Below, piece by piece: positions 8,711 to 17,152 of a stretch of 64,000 nucleotides of DNA. The stretch lies in NCBI RefSeq assembly GCF_000014885.1, contig NC_011566.1:4338501-4402500 (forward strand). The letters run 5' to 3'. Each line of letters begins with the position of its first letter. Positions within the stretch are counted from its first letter, which is position 1. The notes under the pieces are model-generated. The model saw only the letters and a program-made list of their open reading frames with translations. It was not told the origin of the DNA and did not search any database. A program made the translations under genes and the position numbers. Source of the DNA: Shewanella piezotolerans WP3. GTDB lineage: Bacteria > Pseudomonadota > Gammaproteobacteria > Enterobacterales > Shewanellaceae.

Positions 8711-9325
8711 TCAACGCTCCTGATCGCTGGCGGTATCATTTCCTAAGCTTTGTAAATAGTGAACCAAAGCCTCCCCTTTCGTCACCCCTTTAACAGCAAG
8801 TCGCGATCGCTCTATTTCATTTTCAGTGTAGGGGACGCCCAACCCTTTAAGGACCCGCATCTTATTTTCAATATCATCGCCTGATAGCACCTGTTTAAAT
8901 AACCATGGATATGCCGGCATTAAAGAAGTTGGTACGACCTGCCTTGGATCAATAAGGTGCAATCGTTGCCACTGCGCTGAATACTTCCGTCCCAAATTAG
9001 TCAAATCAGGCCCCGTTCTTTTCGACCCCCAAAGGTTAGGAAACTCATAAATGTCATCCCCCTCTTTGTTCGCTCGACCATCACGTTTTATTTCAGGCTC
9101 AATTCCTCGCACCATTTGGGTATGACAAACATGACACCCCTCACTAATGTAAATATCTCTACCTGCCACCTCTAGTGCGGTTAGCGGTTTAGCGAGTGAT
9201 GTCGCTCTTATTTCATCGGTACGAACAAGGTTAGGAACGATAAGTACCAATATCGAAAAACTCGCAACCACGATAGTAGAGATAATTAAGATCACCACCG
9301 AATGCGTAAAGTCTTTAGTTAGCAT
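8711..9325 (-). CDS. ccoO: cbb3-type cytochrome c oxidase subunit II
   Basis: A protein of 204 residues with one N-terminal membrane anchor (about 9-31) and a single c-heme site CHVCH (about 64-68) in the motif GCHVCHTQMVRGIEPE. NLWGSKRTGPDLTNLGRKYS follows, a strong CcoO signature. CcoO takes electrons from CcoP and passes them to the CcoN catalytic subunit. Its start overlaps the end of ccoN by 11 bases and its stop lies one base before the ccoP-like start, so the three are one operon. Confidence 0.93.
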   Translation of the reverse strand: MLTKDFTHSVVILIISTIVVASFSILVLIVPNLVRTDEIRATSLAKPLTALEVAGRDIYISEGCHVCHTQMVRGIEPEIKRDGRANKEGDDIYEFPNLWGSKRTGPDLTNLGRKYSAQWQRLHLIDPRQVVPTSLMPAYPWLFKQVLSGDDIENKMRVLKGLGVPYTENEIERSRLAVKGVTKGEALVHYLQSLGNDTASDQER

Positions 9326-10724
9326 CAGCGACTTCCCCCTGCTCTTGCGAAACCGTTTTATAGAGATTAAATGCCATCAGTAGCAGGCCCAATACAAAAC
9401 ATGCACCACCAAAGAAGCGAACAAATAACCAAGGTGCTTTAAAGTCCATTGCCTCTACAAAGCTATACGCTAGTGAACCGTTCTCCTGCTGTGCCAACCA
9501 CATATAGCCCTCACCAATCCCCGCAACCCAAAGCGCGATGGCATAGAGTGCCACCCCCACATGGGCTAACCAGAAATGCCATTTGAGCATTCGATTTGAC
9601 CAAAGCTGAGTCTTACCCCACAACCGCGGAATAAAGTAATAGAAAGTTGCAATACCCGACATACCAACCCAACCGAGCGCTGCCGAATGTACATGGCCAA
9701 TAATCCATTCGGTGTTATGTGCCACCATGTTAAACCAGCGAATCGCCAGTAACGGCCCTTCAAATGTCGCTAAGCAGTAATAGAGAATTGCCGACATGAA
9801 AAACCACATAATGTAATCAGTCTTAAGCTTTTCCTTGTTTTGCAATAAAGTCATCGCACTGTTAAATGCCCCCGCCCAAGAGGGAAGCCAAAGGATGAGT
9901 GACATAACAATACCGATATTTTGAACCCACACAGGTACTGATGAGTAAACTAAGTGATGGGTACCCGCCCAAGTGTAGAAACCCACCAGTCCCCAAAAAT
10001 GGATGACGGATAGCCGATATGAATAAATAGGTCTTTCTGACAACTTAGGAATAAAGTAGTAGTTCATGCCAATGATGCCGGCTGTTAGCAGGAACCCAAC
10101 TGCATTATGCCCCCACCACCACTGAACAATGGCATCTTGAGCCCCTGCAAATACAGAATATGATTTCATTAAAGACACAGGCATAGCGAGGTTATTGAGG
10201 ATAAAGATAAGTGCCACCACAATAATAAAGGCGCCAAAGAACCAATTTGCGACAAAGATATGATTGACTTTTCTTTTTGCTATCGTGCCGAAAAACAACA
10301 CTGCGTATAGCACCCAAACCAACACTATCAGTAAATCAATTGGCCACTCTAGTTCCGCATATTCTTTGCTAGAGGTATATCCCATTGGCAAGGTGACTAA
10401 AGCCAAAAACAACACTAATTGCCATCCCCAAAAAACCATCCAGGACAGGCTTTGATTAAACAGTTTAGTTTGACCAGTTCTTTGCACTATGTAGAGTGAA
10501 GTTCCCATCAACATGTTGACCACAAAACCGTAAATCACCCCCGAGGTGTGTAGCGGTCTTAGGCGGCCGAACTGGATATATTCAGAATCAAAATTAAGCA
10601 CAGGCCAATACAGCTGCGCAGCCAGTACGACGCCAATAAACATTCCAGCAATGGACCAAGCCACTGCGGCCACAATAAAGTAACGGACAACTTTTACGTC
10701 ATAAAGCTCCATGCCTTGTGACAT
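9315..10724 (-). CDS. ccoN: cbb3-type cytochrome c oxidase subunit I
   Basis: A protein of 469 residues with about 12 TM helices. Heme-copper oxidase motifs are present: RPLHTSG (heme ligand), WWWGHNAVGF (CuB ligand region), GTHHL (CuB histidines) and HNTEWIIGHVHSAALGWVG (heme ligands). This is the proton-pumping catalytic subunit that reduces oxygen at low concentration. The cluster order (small cytochrome c, ccoN, ccoO, ccoP-like) has no ccoQ and no ccoGHIS assembly genes here, which marks it as a secondary cbb3 set; the assembly factors would have to come from elsewhere in the genome. No clear FNR box was found upstream of the operon. Confidence 0.94.
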   Translation of the reverse strand: MSQGMELYDVKVVRYFIVAAVAWSIAGMFIGVVLAAQLYWPVLNFDSEYIQFGRLRPLHTSGVIYGFVVNMLMGTSLYIVQRTGQTKLFNQSLSWMVFWGWQLVLFLALVTLPMGYTSSKEYAELEWPIDLLIVLVWVLYAVLFFGTIAKRKVNHIFVANWFFGAFIIVVALIFILNNLAMPVSLMKSYSVFAGAQDAIVQWWWGHNAVGFLLTAGIIGMNYYFIPKLSERPIYSYRLSVIHFWGLVGFYTWAGTHHLVYSSVPVWVQNIGIVMSLILWLPSWAGAFNSAMTLLQNKEKLKTDYIMWFFMSAILYYCLATFEGPLLAIRWFNMVAHNTEWIIGHVHSAALGWVGMSGIATFYYFIPRLWGKTQLWSNRMLKWHFWLAHVGVALYAIALWVAGIGEGYMWLAQQENGSLAYSFVEAMDFKAPWLFVRFFGGACFVLGLLLMAFNLYKTVSQEQGEVADAN

Positions 10725-10727
10725 ACG

Positions 10728-11060
10728 CTATTCCCCTTCCTTTTTAGTACCGAGCACTGAAAAATAGTAGGCAATATCTTTGATATCTTGCTCTGATAAA
10801 GCATCAGCTTGCTGCTGCATTAGAATCGCAAGGCCACTGGTACGTTGCCTCGACTTATAATCTTTGAGGGAGGAGATCAAATAACCCACTTTCTGACCAC
10901 GTAAATTGGGATAAGGATCGAGTGTTGATATGCCATCCTCACCATGACATGTCATACAAACTTTGGCTTTTTGCTTACCTATCTCAAAGGAAGGTTCATA
11001 GTCCGCATTAACATCAGTGACAAAAATCAACAGCACAGCCAGCAGCATTATTCGATTCAT
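10728..11060 (-). CDS. Small periplasmic class I cytochrome c
   Basis: A protein of 110 residues with a Sec signal peptide ending near VNA (about residue 19) and one heme site CMTCHGEDG (about 36-40). A distal Met is available in the ILMQQ region, as in cytochrome c4/c5-like domains. It is the first gene of the oxidase operon and ends 3 bases before ccoN, so it is probably the direct electron donor to this oxidase. The start at 11060 is preceded by AAGAGAACGCTA. Confidence 0.88.
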   Translation of the reverse strand: MNRIMLLAVLLIFVTDVNADYEPSFEIGKQKAKVCMTCHGEDGISTLDPYPNLRGQKVGYLISSLKDYKSRQRTSGLAILMQQQADALSEQDIKDIAYYFSVLGTKKEGE

Positions 11061-11354
11061 TAGCGTTCTCTTTTATTCTTAGGCACCCTATTGAAGCTAG
11101 TATGGATTGCTTAACTTTCCAGCATTAATAGCCATATATTCTAAATAACGTTACGTTTCCACAGTGGAATTAGTTCACAACTCTAAGCAAATTGAATGAC
11201 AAGCTAACGCCTCTCTCCCTTTTTTGAGGGCGTAAAAGGAAATTTAGCCTCCTGCGCTTAAAAACAGGCTTTTTGCGATCAACATCAAAAATTGAGAGCT
11301 AGATGTATGAGATATTTAGAAAAAGTAACAACATGTATCTAGAGAGAAATAGAG

Positions 11355-11471
11355 ATGGATTTTATTAGACATGTACCTGCATTACTTCACGTTATCGCAG
11401 GGATTGCCGCTGTTGAGGTGTTGGTAATAGGTTTGGGACTAGCGATCAAAAAGTTCACATCAAGTTTATAA
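11355..11471 (+). CDS. Possible 38-residue membrane peptide
   Basis: ATG at 11355, with GAGAG about 9 bases upstream, opens a 38-codon frame. It encodes an amphipathic start (MDFIRHVPALLHV), one hydrophobic helix (about 13-31, IAGIAAVEVLVIGLGLAI) and a basic tail KKFTSSL. It lies alone in the 623-base gap between the cytochrome operon and assT, on the opposite strand to both. The rest of the gap shows no other gene. It could be a small membrane protein or chance; conservation in relatives would decide. Confidence 0.35.
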   Translation: MDFIRHVPALLHVIAGIAAVEVLVIGLGLAIKKFTSSL

Positions 11472-11646
11472 AGCCATTATTGCAACATAAAAACGACGCA
11501 AGTAGACTTTTATCTTCAGAATAAACAGCTGTAACTGACGTCAGGCTGATCTCCCTTAAGAATTAAACTCATCTTTCTTAAACATACTCGGCTTTTTAAT
11601 ATCACTATCGTTAAGTGCTTTAATTTGATCATAGTTATACTTCTTT

Positions 11647-11669
11647 AAGGCCGCAGATATCGCGGCCTT
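11647..11669. terminator. Hairpin downstream of assT
   Basis: AAGGCCGC and its complement form a GC-rich stem 15 bases beyond the assT stop. The T-run is short, so termination may be partial or Rho-assisted. Confidence 0.6.
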
Positions 11670-11683
11670 TCTATTAGAAATAA

Positions 11684-13390
11684 CTATTTGCTGAATAGCT
11701 TCTGAGGCTCCACAATCAACGCACGGTAAGATGGCTCAGTTTTAGCCATAGAGTTAATTGTTAGCTCCACTTTAACCTTACCATCTTCTGTTACTTCATT
11801 GATAAAGTGCTTGCCAGGCTCTCCAGTGAAAAGTCCAGCGGCTGCGGAATACATAAAGAAGGTTTCGCTCTTTTCACGCCATTCTATATTCGAAGTAATC
11901 GCCGAGTACCACTCATAGCCTCGCTCTTTACCATACTCAAAGGTCTGTTCAACCGTCATCTTATCTTCGTTGATCTTATATTCGACACCACGAGAGTACT
12001 TCATCGTTGGCATGGCTGGTTGCTCAAAGTAACGACCATCACCATTATCGAAAGAAACGAGTGTGCCACGAGAAGTTAGCCAAGAAGTATGCTGCGTCCA
12101 AGGAAAGTCAAAATCAGTGTCGTTACAACGGCCATTCTCATCACAATCTAGCTTATTGCCCTTTGAATCCACAGGGGTCAATACTTTATCGCTTAGCTCT
12201 CCCCAGCCTTTATTTGCCGCTAAGATCCACTTAACATCACCATCACGCCCCACTTTTGCGGTACCTTGATGGCGCATAGACACAATGACAGAATCATCTT
12301 TTGCATCGTACTCAATTGAGTTGATATGAGCCCAATTACGTCCAGCAGCCACACCTGGCAGATCGCCAAATGGCGCATCAGGTTCAATATCCATGGTTTC
12401 ACCGGCATGGTTTTCATCAACATTCAGACACACGGCGCCACTATCTAATCCTACAAGCAGATCGTCGCGCATATTGTTGAATATTTTGTTGAAATCCCAA
12501 ACATGGACAACGTTACCCGTTTGATCAACTTCGATAACATGGTCACGTACAGTATCGATACGTTTACCATCTTCACGGAGGTACTTTTCTTTTGCTACTC
12601 GCAGTAAATAGTGGCCATTTGGCATCTCTAACATAGCGTGTGAAAAACCAGTAAACCCACGTGGCATTTCCCGTTTAAATACCTTACGACCTAACATGTC
12701 ATAACGGGCATAGTAATGGTCTTGCCCCCAATAAAGCTCGCCGTTATCTGCTAGATGAAAGCCCATCGCTATGCCTTTGGTTGTTTCTTGATCGTAGACC
12801 TTATCCCAATCCATAAACCAGCGAACTTCACCCGTTGTATCGGCAACAAATACTACAGGGTAATTATCCCAGCCTTCAGTTTTATCATCTGCGCCTAAGT
12901 GGTTAACCATATACAGTCTATCTTTAAACTCATGAGCAACTTTAACAGGCTTCACCTCTGGAAAAGTACGAGTTTGGCCATCGAATAACAGTCTCTTTAA
13001 TGGTCCAGTATTAATCTTGTATTTCTCTGAAACCTTCTGCCCATTCTTAATATATTTGACGCTAACTGTGTTCTGATAGTCTGCATAAAGACCAAATATA
13101 GGGATACCGTTATGAGTCGTCACTGCCACATCATCTACAGGGTATTCGATAGGTACGCCACCAGCTTTAGGCTCGACGCGAACTTCCACATTTGATATTT
13201 CAAAGCCATTTAGATCGATAATCGCTGTTAATGGCGCAAAATCGTAAGGGTTCACTTTAACAATACCGATCTGACCTTGAGTCTTTACCGTTGTTAAATA
13301 TTTATCCGCCCAATCCCCCGCAGCAACGGCGGTGCCGCTCAAACCGATTAAACCAATGGCTAAGGACGTGGCTAAAATTGTCTTTTTCAT
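11684..13390 (-). CDS. assT: Periplasmic arylsulfate sulfotransferase
   Basis: A protein of 568 residues with a Sec signal peptide (about 1-24). It matches the AssT family, which transfers sulfate from one phenolic ester to another phenol without PAPS. The fold is a beta-propeller. In the E. coli enzyme a histidine near 436 is transiently sulfated and a disulfide near 418/424 is needed. Here H434 lies in WTQHTSW and C416/C422 in DCDENGRC, matching both features. Further conserved parts are FSHAMLEMPNGHYL, HINSIEYD and MRHQGTAKVGRDG. It is the last gene of the dsbL-dsbI-lipoprotein-channel-assT operon, so its dedicated oxidant is made from the same message. Confidence 0.95.
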   Translation of the reverse strand: MKKTILATSLAIGLIGLSGTAVAAGDWADKYLTTVKTQGQIGIVKVNPYDFAPLTAIIDLNGFEISNVEVRVEPKAGGVPIEYPVDDVAVTTHNGIPIFGLYADYQNTVSVKYIKNGQKVSEKYKINTGPLKRLLFDGQTRTFPEVKPVKVAHEFKDRLYMVNHLGADDKTEGWDNYPVVFVADTTGEVRWFMDWDKVYDQETTKGIAMGFHLADNGELYWGQDHYYARYDMLGRKVFKREMPRGFTGFSHAMLEMPNGHYLLRVAKEKYLREDGKRIDTVRDHVIEVDQTGNVVHVWDFNKIFNNMRDDLLVGLDSGAVCLNVDENHAGETMDIEPDAPFGDLPGVAAGRNWAHINSIEYDAKDDSVIVSMRHQGTAKVGRDGDVKWILAANKGWGELSDKVLTPVDSKGNKLDCDENGRCNDTDFDFPWTQHTSWLTSRGTLVSFDNGDGRYFEQPAMPTMKYSRGVEYKINEDKMTVEQTFEYGKERGYEWYSAITSNIEWREKSETFFMYSAAAGLFTGEPGKHFINEVTEDGKVKVELTINSMAKTEPSYRALIVEPQKLFSK

Positions 13391-13436
13391 CTTAAACTCC
13401 AGAATGTTTATTTATTTGTTTTAATTAAGATTTTAA

Positions 13437-14216
13437 TTAGAAGTTGTACTGCATTGAGTAGAATATGGCGTTTTGCCACCCCTCTTTTCCAAGGTTGTTT
13501 TGCGCGTATCGATACTGAATAGCGGTAGATAAACCACCCGCCAGATGCCAGCGAAGCGTGGCTTGACCGTTAAAACCGTGATCTTCAATATCACCAGACA
13601 CCACTAGGTAATCATCACCACGACCGAAGTAATGCTCTTGCCACCAGCCAAACGTAAAGTCCTGGTTTAATGCGCTGAAGCTTTTGTTTACGGCCAGATA
13701 GGCATAGCCACCATTAAACCCATTCGCATCGAATTTTTCGCCATCTGGTTTACTGAAATGGTTGTAGTAAGAGGTGACAACATGGCCAGCGACTGCAACT
13801 TGGGTGTACCAACCGTTATCCCACGTTTTGTCATGGCTAAAACCGAGTAAGGTGTTGGTCTCCGACCAAGTCGGTTTTTGCTTGCTAAATACCTGTCCGT
13901 ACCAATTGAAATCACTTTCACCCATATTGATCTGGCCAATGATATTTATTTCCGAACCAATCATGTCAGCATCAGTAAAGTCTTCTAACTTAAGGCGGGC
14001 ATAGACATCACCAAAAGCACTGCCTGTGGCTCCCTTAATAGTGACAAATTCATTTTCGCTTTTACCGTCACCAAAATAGTCTTCGGTACTGTCACTCCAA
14101 TCCATGATGCCCGCCTCAATCGCAAGCATGCTCGCGCTCGAAGTCGGCACAATGAGCGCACCGAGTAAGCCCATCATCAGCGCTGTTTTTTTCATTTTAA
14201 AATTCATCTTCATCAT
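13437..14216 (-). CDS. Tsx-like outer membrane channel
   Basis: A protein of 259 residues with a signal peptide (cleavage near TSSAS), then alternating beta strands ending in aromatic Y-N-F, as expected for a 12-strand outer membrane barrel. The pattern (WSDSTEDYFGDG near the start, HLAGGLSTAIQYRYA near the end) resembles the Tsx nucleoside-channel family. In this operon it sits between the small lipoprotein and assT, so it probably admits phenolic sulfates or acceptors to the periplasm rather than nucleosides; that is inference. Three near start codons (14216, 14213, 14207) share the AGGA signal, so the exact first residue is uncertain. Confidence 0.75.
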   Translation of the reverse strand: MMKMNFKMKKTALMMGLLGALIVPTSSASMLAIEAGIMDWSDSTEDYFGDGKSENEFVTIKGATGSAFGDVYARLKLEDFTDADMIGSEINIIGQINMGESDFNWYGQVFSKQKPTWSETNTLLGFSHDKTWDNGWYTQVAVAGHVVTSYYNHFSKPDGEKFDANGFNGGYAYLAVNKSFSALNQDFTFGWWQEHYFGRGDDYLVVSGDIEDHGFNGQATLRWHLAGGLSTAIQYRYAQNNLGKEGWQNAIFYSMQYNF

Positions 14217-14242
14217 CCTGATTTATCAATTGTTATACTTGG

Positions 14243-14428
14243 CTATAAGCCTTCAACTGGGCACTCAGAAGCCGTTTCAATATCGACATATTCTGTTGCT
14301 TCATCTGTAATGGTTTTACAAACAATATTGCCGTCTTGATAAGTGATGACCTCTACCGCTCTCGGAGCTGATGTACAACCAAAGATAAATATTGCGAAGA
14401 GGCCAACTAACATGAACGATTTCATCAT
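14243..14428 (-). CDS. Small lipoprotein of the sulfotransferase operon
   Basis: A protein of 61 residues with a lipoprotein signal (LFAIFIFGC, lipid Cys about 18) and a short mature part with two more cysteines (IVCKT, SECPVE). Its start overlaps the dsbI stop by 4 bases. The pair of cysteines suggests a disulfide, plausible next to dsbL/dsbI. The family was not recognised. Confidence 0.7.
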   Translation of the reverse strand: MMKSFMLVGLFAIFIFGCTSAPRAVEVITYQDGNIVCKTITDEATEYVDIETASECPVEGL

Positions 14429-15036
14429 TTACCTCTCTTCAGCATCTTGGTGATGAATGCAATGGTCAGTGGCAATGCACAGGCAATAAATACGCAGTAA
14501 CTAATGATGCAGTATTGAGCCATATTCAGACCAAACAGCGACCAGTCGTCCTCACCACAGATCCCACTTGGTGCAAACTCATAGGGAAGCCATTCGTGCA
14601 ACGGTAAACCTAATGGGAACTTAGGCTCTAAGGAGCAAGCATTTGCACCTTGACCTGATTGGAAGAGATCTAAACCTGTGTCGGCAGCGTGTGATGCCAC
14701 ATGTTGGCCAGACAAAATAATCGCCTTGTCCAAGCCATAGATAATGCCGTACCAAGCTAGAACTAAGCCGATAATTTTAAGCAGTGTGTGCTTAGGATTA
14801 ATGATAATAATCACGCCTGCTATCAATATGCAGAACTGACTAAAGCGGATATAGACACAGTTTTCACAAGGCGCCATCTCTAAAAACCACTGGAAATAAC
14901 CCATGGCAGAACCCAGCAGGAACACGCAAGCAAAAACCATAACAGTCCAAACGGTTCGCAGCTCTTGCGTGGCCTCTAACGTTAATAATGGCTGCTGACG
15001 CAATTGACTTAGCCACTGTTTAAAGTTGGTGATCAT
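14425..15036 (-). CDS. dsbI: DsbI-type (DsbB-like) inner membrane thiol oxidase
   Basis: A protein of 203 residues with about four to five TM helices. The first periplasmic loop has the Cys pair CENC (PCENCVYIRF). The second has cysteines in NACSLE and GICGED, the arrangement used by DsbB/DsbI to reoxidise the thioredoxin partner and hand electrons to quinone. It lies 9 bases after dsbL. In E. coli CFT073 the assT-dsbL-dsbI operon has the same content; here two extra genes separate the pair from assT. Confidence 0.92.
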   Translation of the reverse strand: MITNFKQWLSQLRQQPLLTLEATQELRTVWTVMVFACVFLLGSAMGYFQWFLEMAPCENCVYIRFSQFCILIAGVIIIINPKHTLLKIIGLVLAWYGIIYGLDKAIILSGQHVASHAADTGLDLFQSGQGANACSLEPKFPLGLPLHEWLPYEFAPSGICGEDDWSLFGLNMAQYCIISYCVFIACALPLTIAFITKMLKRGK

Positions 15037-15045
15037 AGTTAGCCC

Positions 15046-15648
15046 CTAAAGGTTATTTTTGATGGTTTTATCGAGATCAGATAGGGAAGAAACTGTCGAT
15101 GTATCAACTAACTTATTCCCACTAATAACAATGGCTGGGATACCTTTTACCTTTGCAATGGTCAGTGCGATAGTACGGTCGTACGCAAGCTTATCTTGCG
15201 CAGCTGCTGAGCTAAGCGCGGTTTCAAAATCCTGCTGAGATATCTCTGCAGCCGCTAAACCAATAGCGGCCAAATCACCTTTAATCGCCCCTGCTCCTTT
15301 GACATTCTTCAGCTTTTTGTCATGTACAGCCGAGTACATAGCTAACTTTGCAGCTTTATATTTTTCATGACTGATGGTGTCTGCAGCCGCCAGAACTTCA
15401 CATGCTTCAGTGCCTAGTTCACCTTTGTTTTCAAGACATACACCTTGAAAATCGGTACCACTAGGGAGGTTTTTAATTAGGTTAGGAGTGACTGATTTTT
15501 CGTACTTGTAACAGAATGGACAATAGACCGAGTACACTTTTTGCACAGTGTTATCCAGCGCAGGAGTGTCAATATCAATAACGTTTGCTGCGGATGCAGT
15601 AAATGTCATGAACAGTGCAGCGGCCAATGTGGTAAGAGAAGTTTTCAT
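15046..15648 (-). CDS. dsbL: DsbL-type periplasmic thiol:disulfide oxidoreductase
   Basis: A protein of 200 residues with a signal peptide (1-20, cleavage after TASA), a thioredoxin fold with active site CPFC at 43-46 (VYCPFCYKYEK) and the cis-Pro loop KGIPAIVISG near the end. DsbL makes the essential disulfide of AssT and is kept oxidised by DsbI. E. coli DsbL has another dipeptide between its cysteines, so redox strength may differ. It heads the operon; the region to the divergent TetR-type gene (15649-15886) holds the promoters. Confidence 0.9.
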   Translation of the reverse strand: MKTSLTTLAAALFMTFTASAANVIDIDTPALDNTVQKVYSVYCPFCYKYEKSVTPNLIKNLPSGTDFQGVCLENKGELGTEACEVLAAADTISHEKYKAAKLAMYSAVHDKKLKNVKGAGAIKGDLAAIGLAAAEISQQDFETALSSAAAQDKLAYDRTIALTIAKVKGIPAIVISGNKLVDTSTVSSLSDLDKTIKNNL

Positions 15649-15886
15649 ATTTCCTCGATAATGATCAGGTTAGTTTCTGATGATTATGTTAACGAGGTGC
15701 AGAGATGTGTTCCGTGAGCAAAAATCCTCTTATAGGAAACCAAGTGTTTACGTTTTAAAGGCACAAATTCACAAGTTAGTAGCAATTTGTTAGGCCAATC
15801 CCAGACATTAAATTATTTTAATGTTTGTCACAGAATCTGGTTTTACACTGAAAATCAGGGGGCTTAGTGGAGCCGAAAGTGACACT

Positions 15887-16681
15887 ATGAAAGGAGAGAT
15901 GCAAAAGAAGATACCTACTATGAACAACTATTTACTGAACCCACCCAAGGTCATTTGCTACATTTTAAAAGTATCTTCAGAGGTAATAAAAGAGCAAGGT
16001 ATGTGCTCGTTTAAAATGGCGACAATTGCGAACCGAGCAGGCTGTTCCAAGAAAACCTTGTATAACTATTTTAAATGCAAAGAAGACATTGTCGTCTCGC
16101 TATATATTCAACACATCAATGATGTTTCAAACTGCGTGAATAGAATCATTGATTCAGACTCCCTATCCAATCAAGAGAAAATCATATACTCGATGGCCCT
16201 CGACCCAATGAAATGCTGGGCTGCGGAAAAAGATGATCTTTGTATGAACTTTCTGGGGGTAAACCCTCATATCTACGATCTCGCCAGCCCCGAGTTCGTG
16301 GGGAATTTGCAAGTACTTTTCATCGAGGTAAAAGAGCAAGCACAAAGTGTTTGGAAACAAGCCATCGCAGAAGGTCAACTGCTTTCAGATAAAGAAGATG
16401 TCCTTAAATGCATATTATTACTGAATGAGATCGAAAGAGGGGCTGTTGCTATGGGACAAAATAGGTTCTTAAGACAGTTTGGTTATGACTGCGACTTAAA
16501 ACCAACTTTTGATGCACTGTGTTGGATTGTGAAAACTCTTAAATGGAAGGAAGAGTGCCACTCTTTAAGTTATGAAAACATGCTCAAAACGCTATCGCCA
16601 ATGGTCAGTAAAAAACCGCTATTGGACATGCGCCACTATGCATTGACCATGGAGTCACTTAAAGAGAGCATTGAACTTTGA
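15887..16681 (+). CDS. TetR/AcrR-type transcriptional regulator
   Basis: The start chosen at 15887 has TGGAG about 14 bases upstream; a longer frame from 15821 has no ribosome site and starts further down (15902, 15920) are possible. From 15887 the product has 264 residues. An N-terminal HTH lies in CSFKMATIANRAGCSKKTLYNYFKCKEDI, the TetR signature, followed by a long helical ligand domain with several cysteines. It is divergent from dsbL, so it most likely controls the sulfotransferase operon in response to a phenolic compound; this is inference from position. Confidence 0.8.
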   Translation: MKGEMQKKIPTMNNYLLNPPKVICYILKVSSEVIKEQGMCSFKMATIANRAGCSKKTLYNYFKCKEDIVVSLYIQHINDVSNCVNRIIDSDSLSNQEKIIYSMALDPMKCWAAEKDDLCMNFLGVNPHIYDLASPEFVGNLQVLFIEVKEQAQSVWKQAIAEGQLLSDKEDVLKCILLLNEIERGAVAMGQNRFLRQFGYDCDLKPTFDALCWIVKTLKWKEECHSLSYENMLKTLSPMVSKKPLLDMRHYALTMESLKESIEL

Positions 16682-16704
16682 ACCTGTCAGTTCTTGATCG
16701 GAAA

Positions 16705-16725
16705 AAAGCCTGCTATGCAGGCTTT
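16705..16725. terminator. Terminator after the TetR-type gene
   Basis: AAAGCCTGC, loop TAT, GCAGGCTTT, 24 bases past the stop codon, followed by an AT-rich tail. Confidence 0.75.
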
Positions 16726-16790
16726 ATATTGAAATATTCACACTCTCCACGATGCTTTCTCGCTTAAAACTCTAGGCAAAACATTCACAA

Positions 16791-17117
16791 ATACCAATTA
16801 CATTAAAAGTCTGACCATTCAACGGGAGTTCAAAACGCTGTAGGCAAGCCGTGAAATTTGAGCTAATAGTTATTCTCGGGTCTGGCATCCTGCTTCGCCC
16901 TATCTCCTAAATCCATTTAATCGTATATCCAAACCCCATTGCTAAGCATACTGCGTTTTGCCAATTTGTTTAACTTCAGCCGTACTACGTGAGTTCCTCA
17001 GGCTTTCCACTTCTGCTTTGCATTGGCTTAAAAGGGAATAACCGTTTCTTTACCAATGCGCTTTGAATTGAAAAGTCTGAGGGCTCTGAACTGGTCAAAT
17101 ACTTAATGTTATTGGAT
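16791..17117. mobile_element. Palindromic MITE-like element, family A, copy 1
   Basis: It begins with ATACCAATTACATTAA and ends with a decayed inverted copy (TTAATGTTATTGGAT). The interior matches the elements at 28356-28634 (inverted) and 36472-36786, including the blocks GACCATTCA, TAGTTATTCTCGG and GCTTAAAAGGGAATAACC. No coding frame is convincing, so it is non-autonomous. It lies between the TetR-type gene and the PuuB-like gene. Confidence 0.8.
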
Positions 17118-17152
17118 TAAAACACTTTAACACTTGTGTCGCTGGTGCCGCC

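Noticed and set aside
11061..11354. FNR/Anr box before the cbb3 operon
   Set aside because: No good TTGAT-N4-ATCAA match was found, only isolated half-sites.
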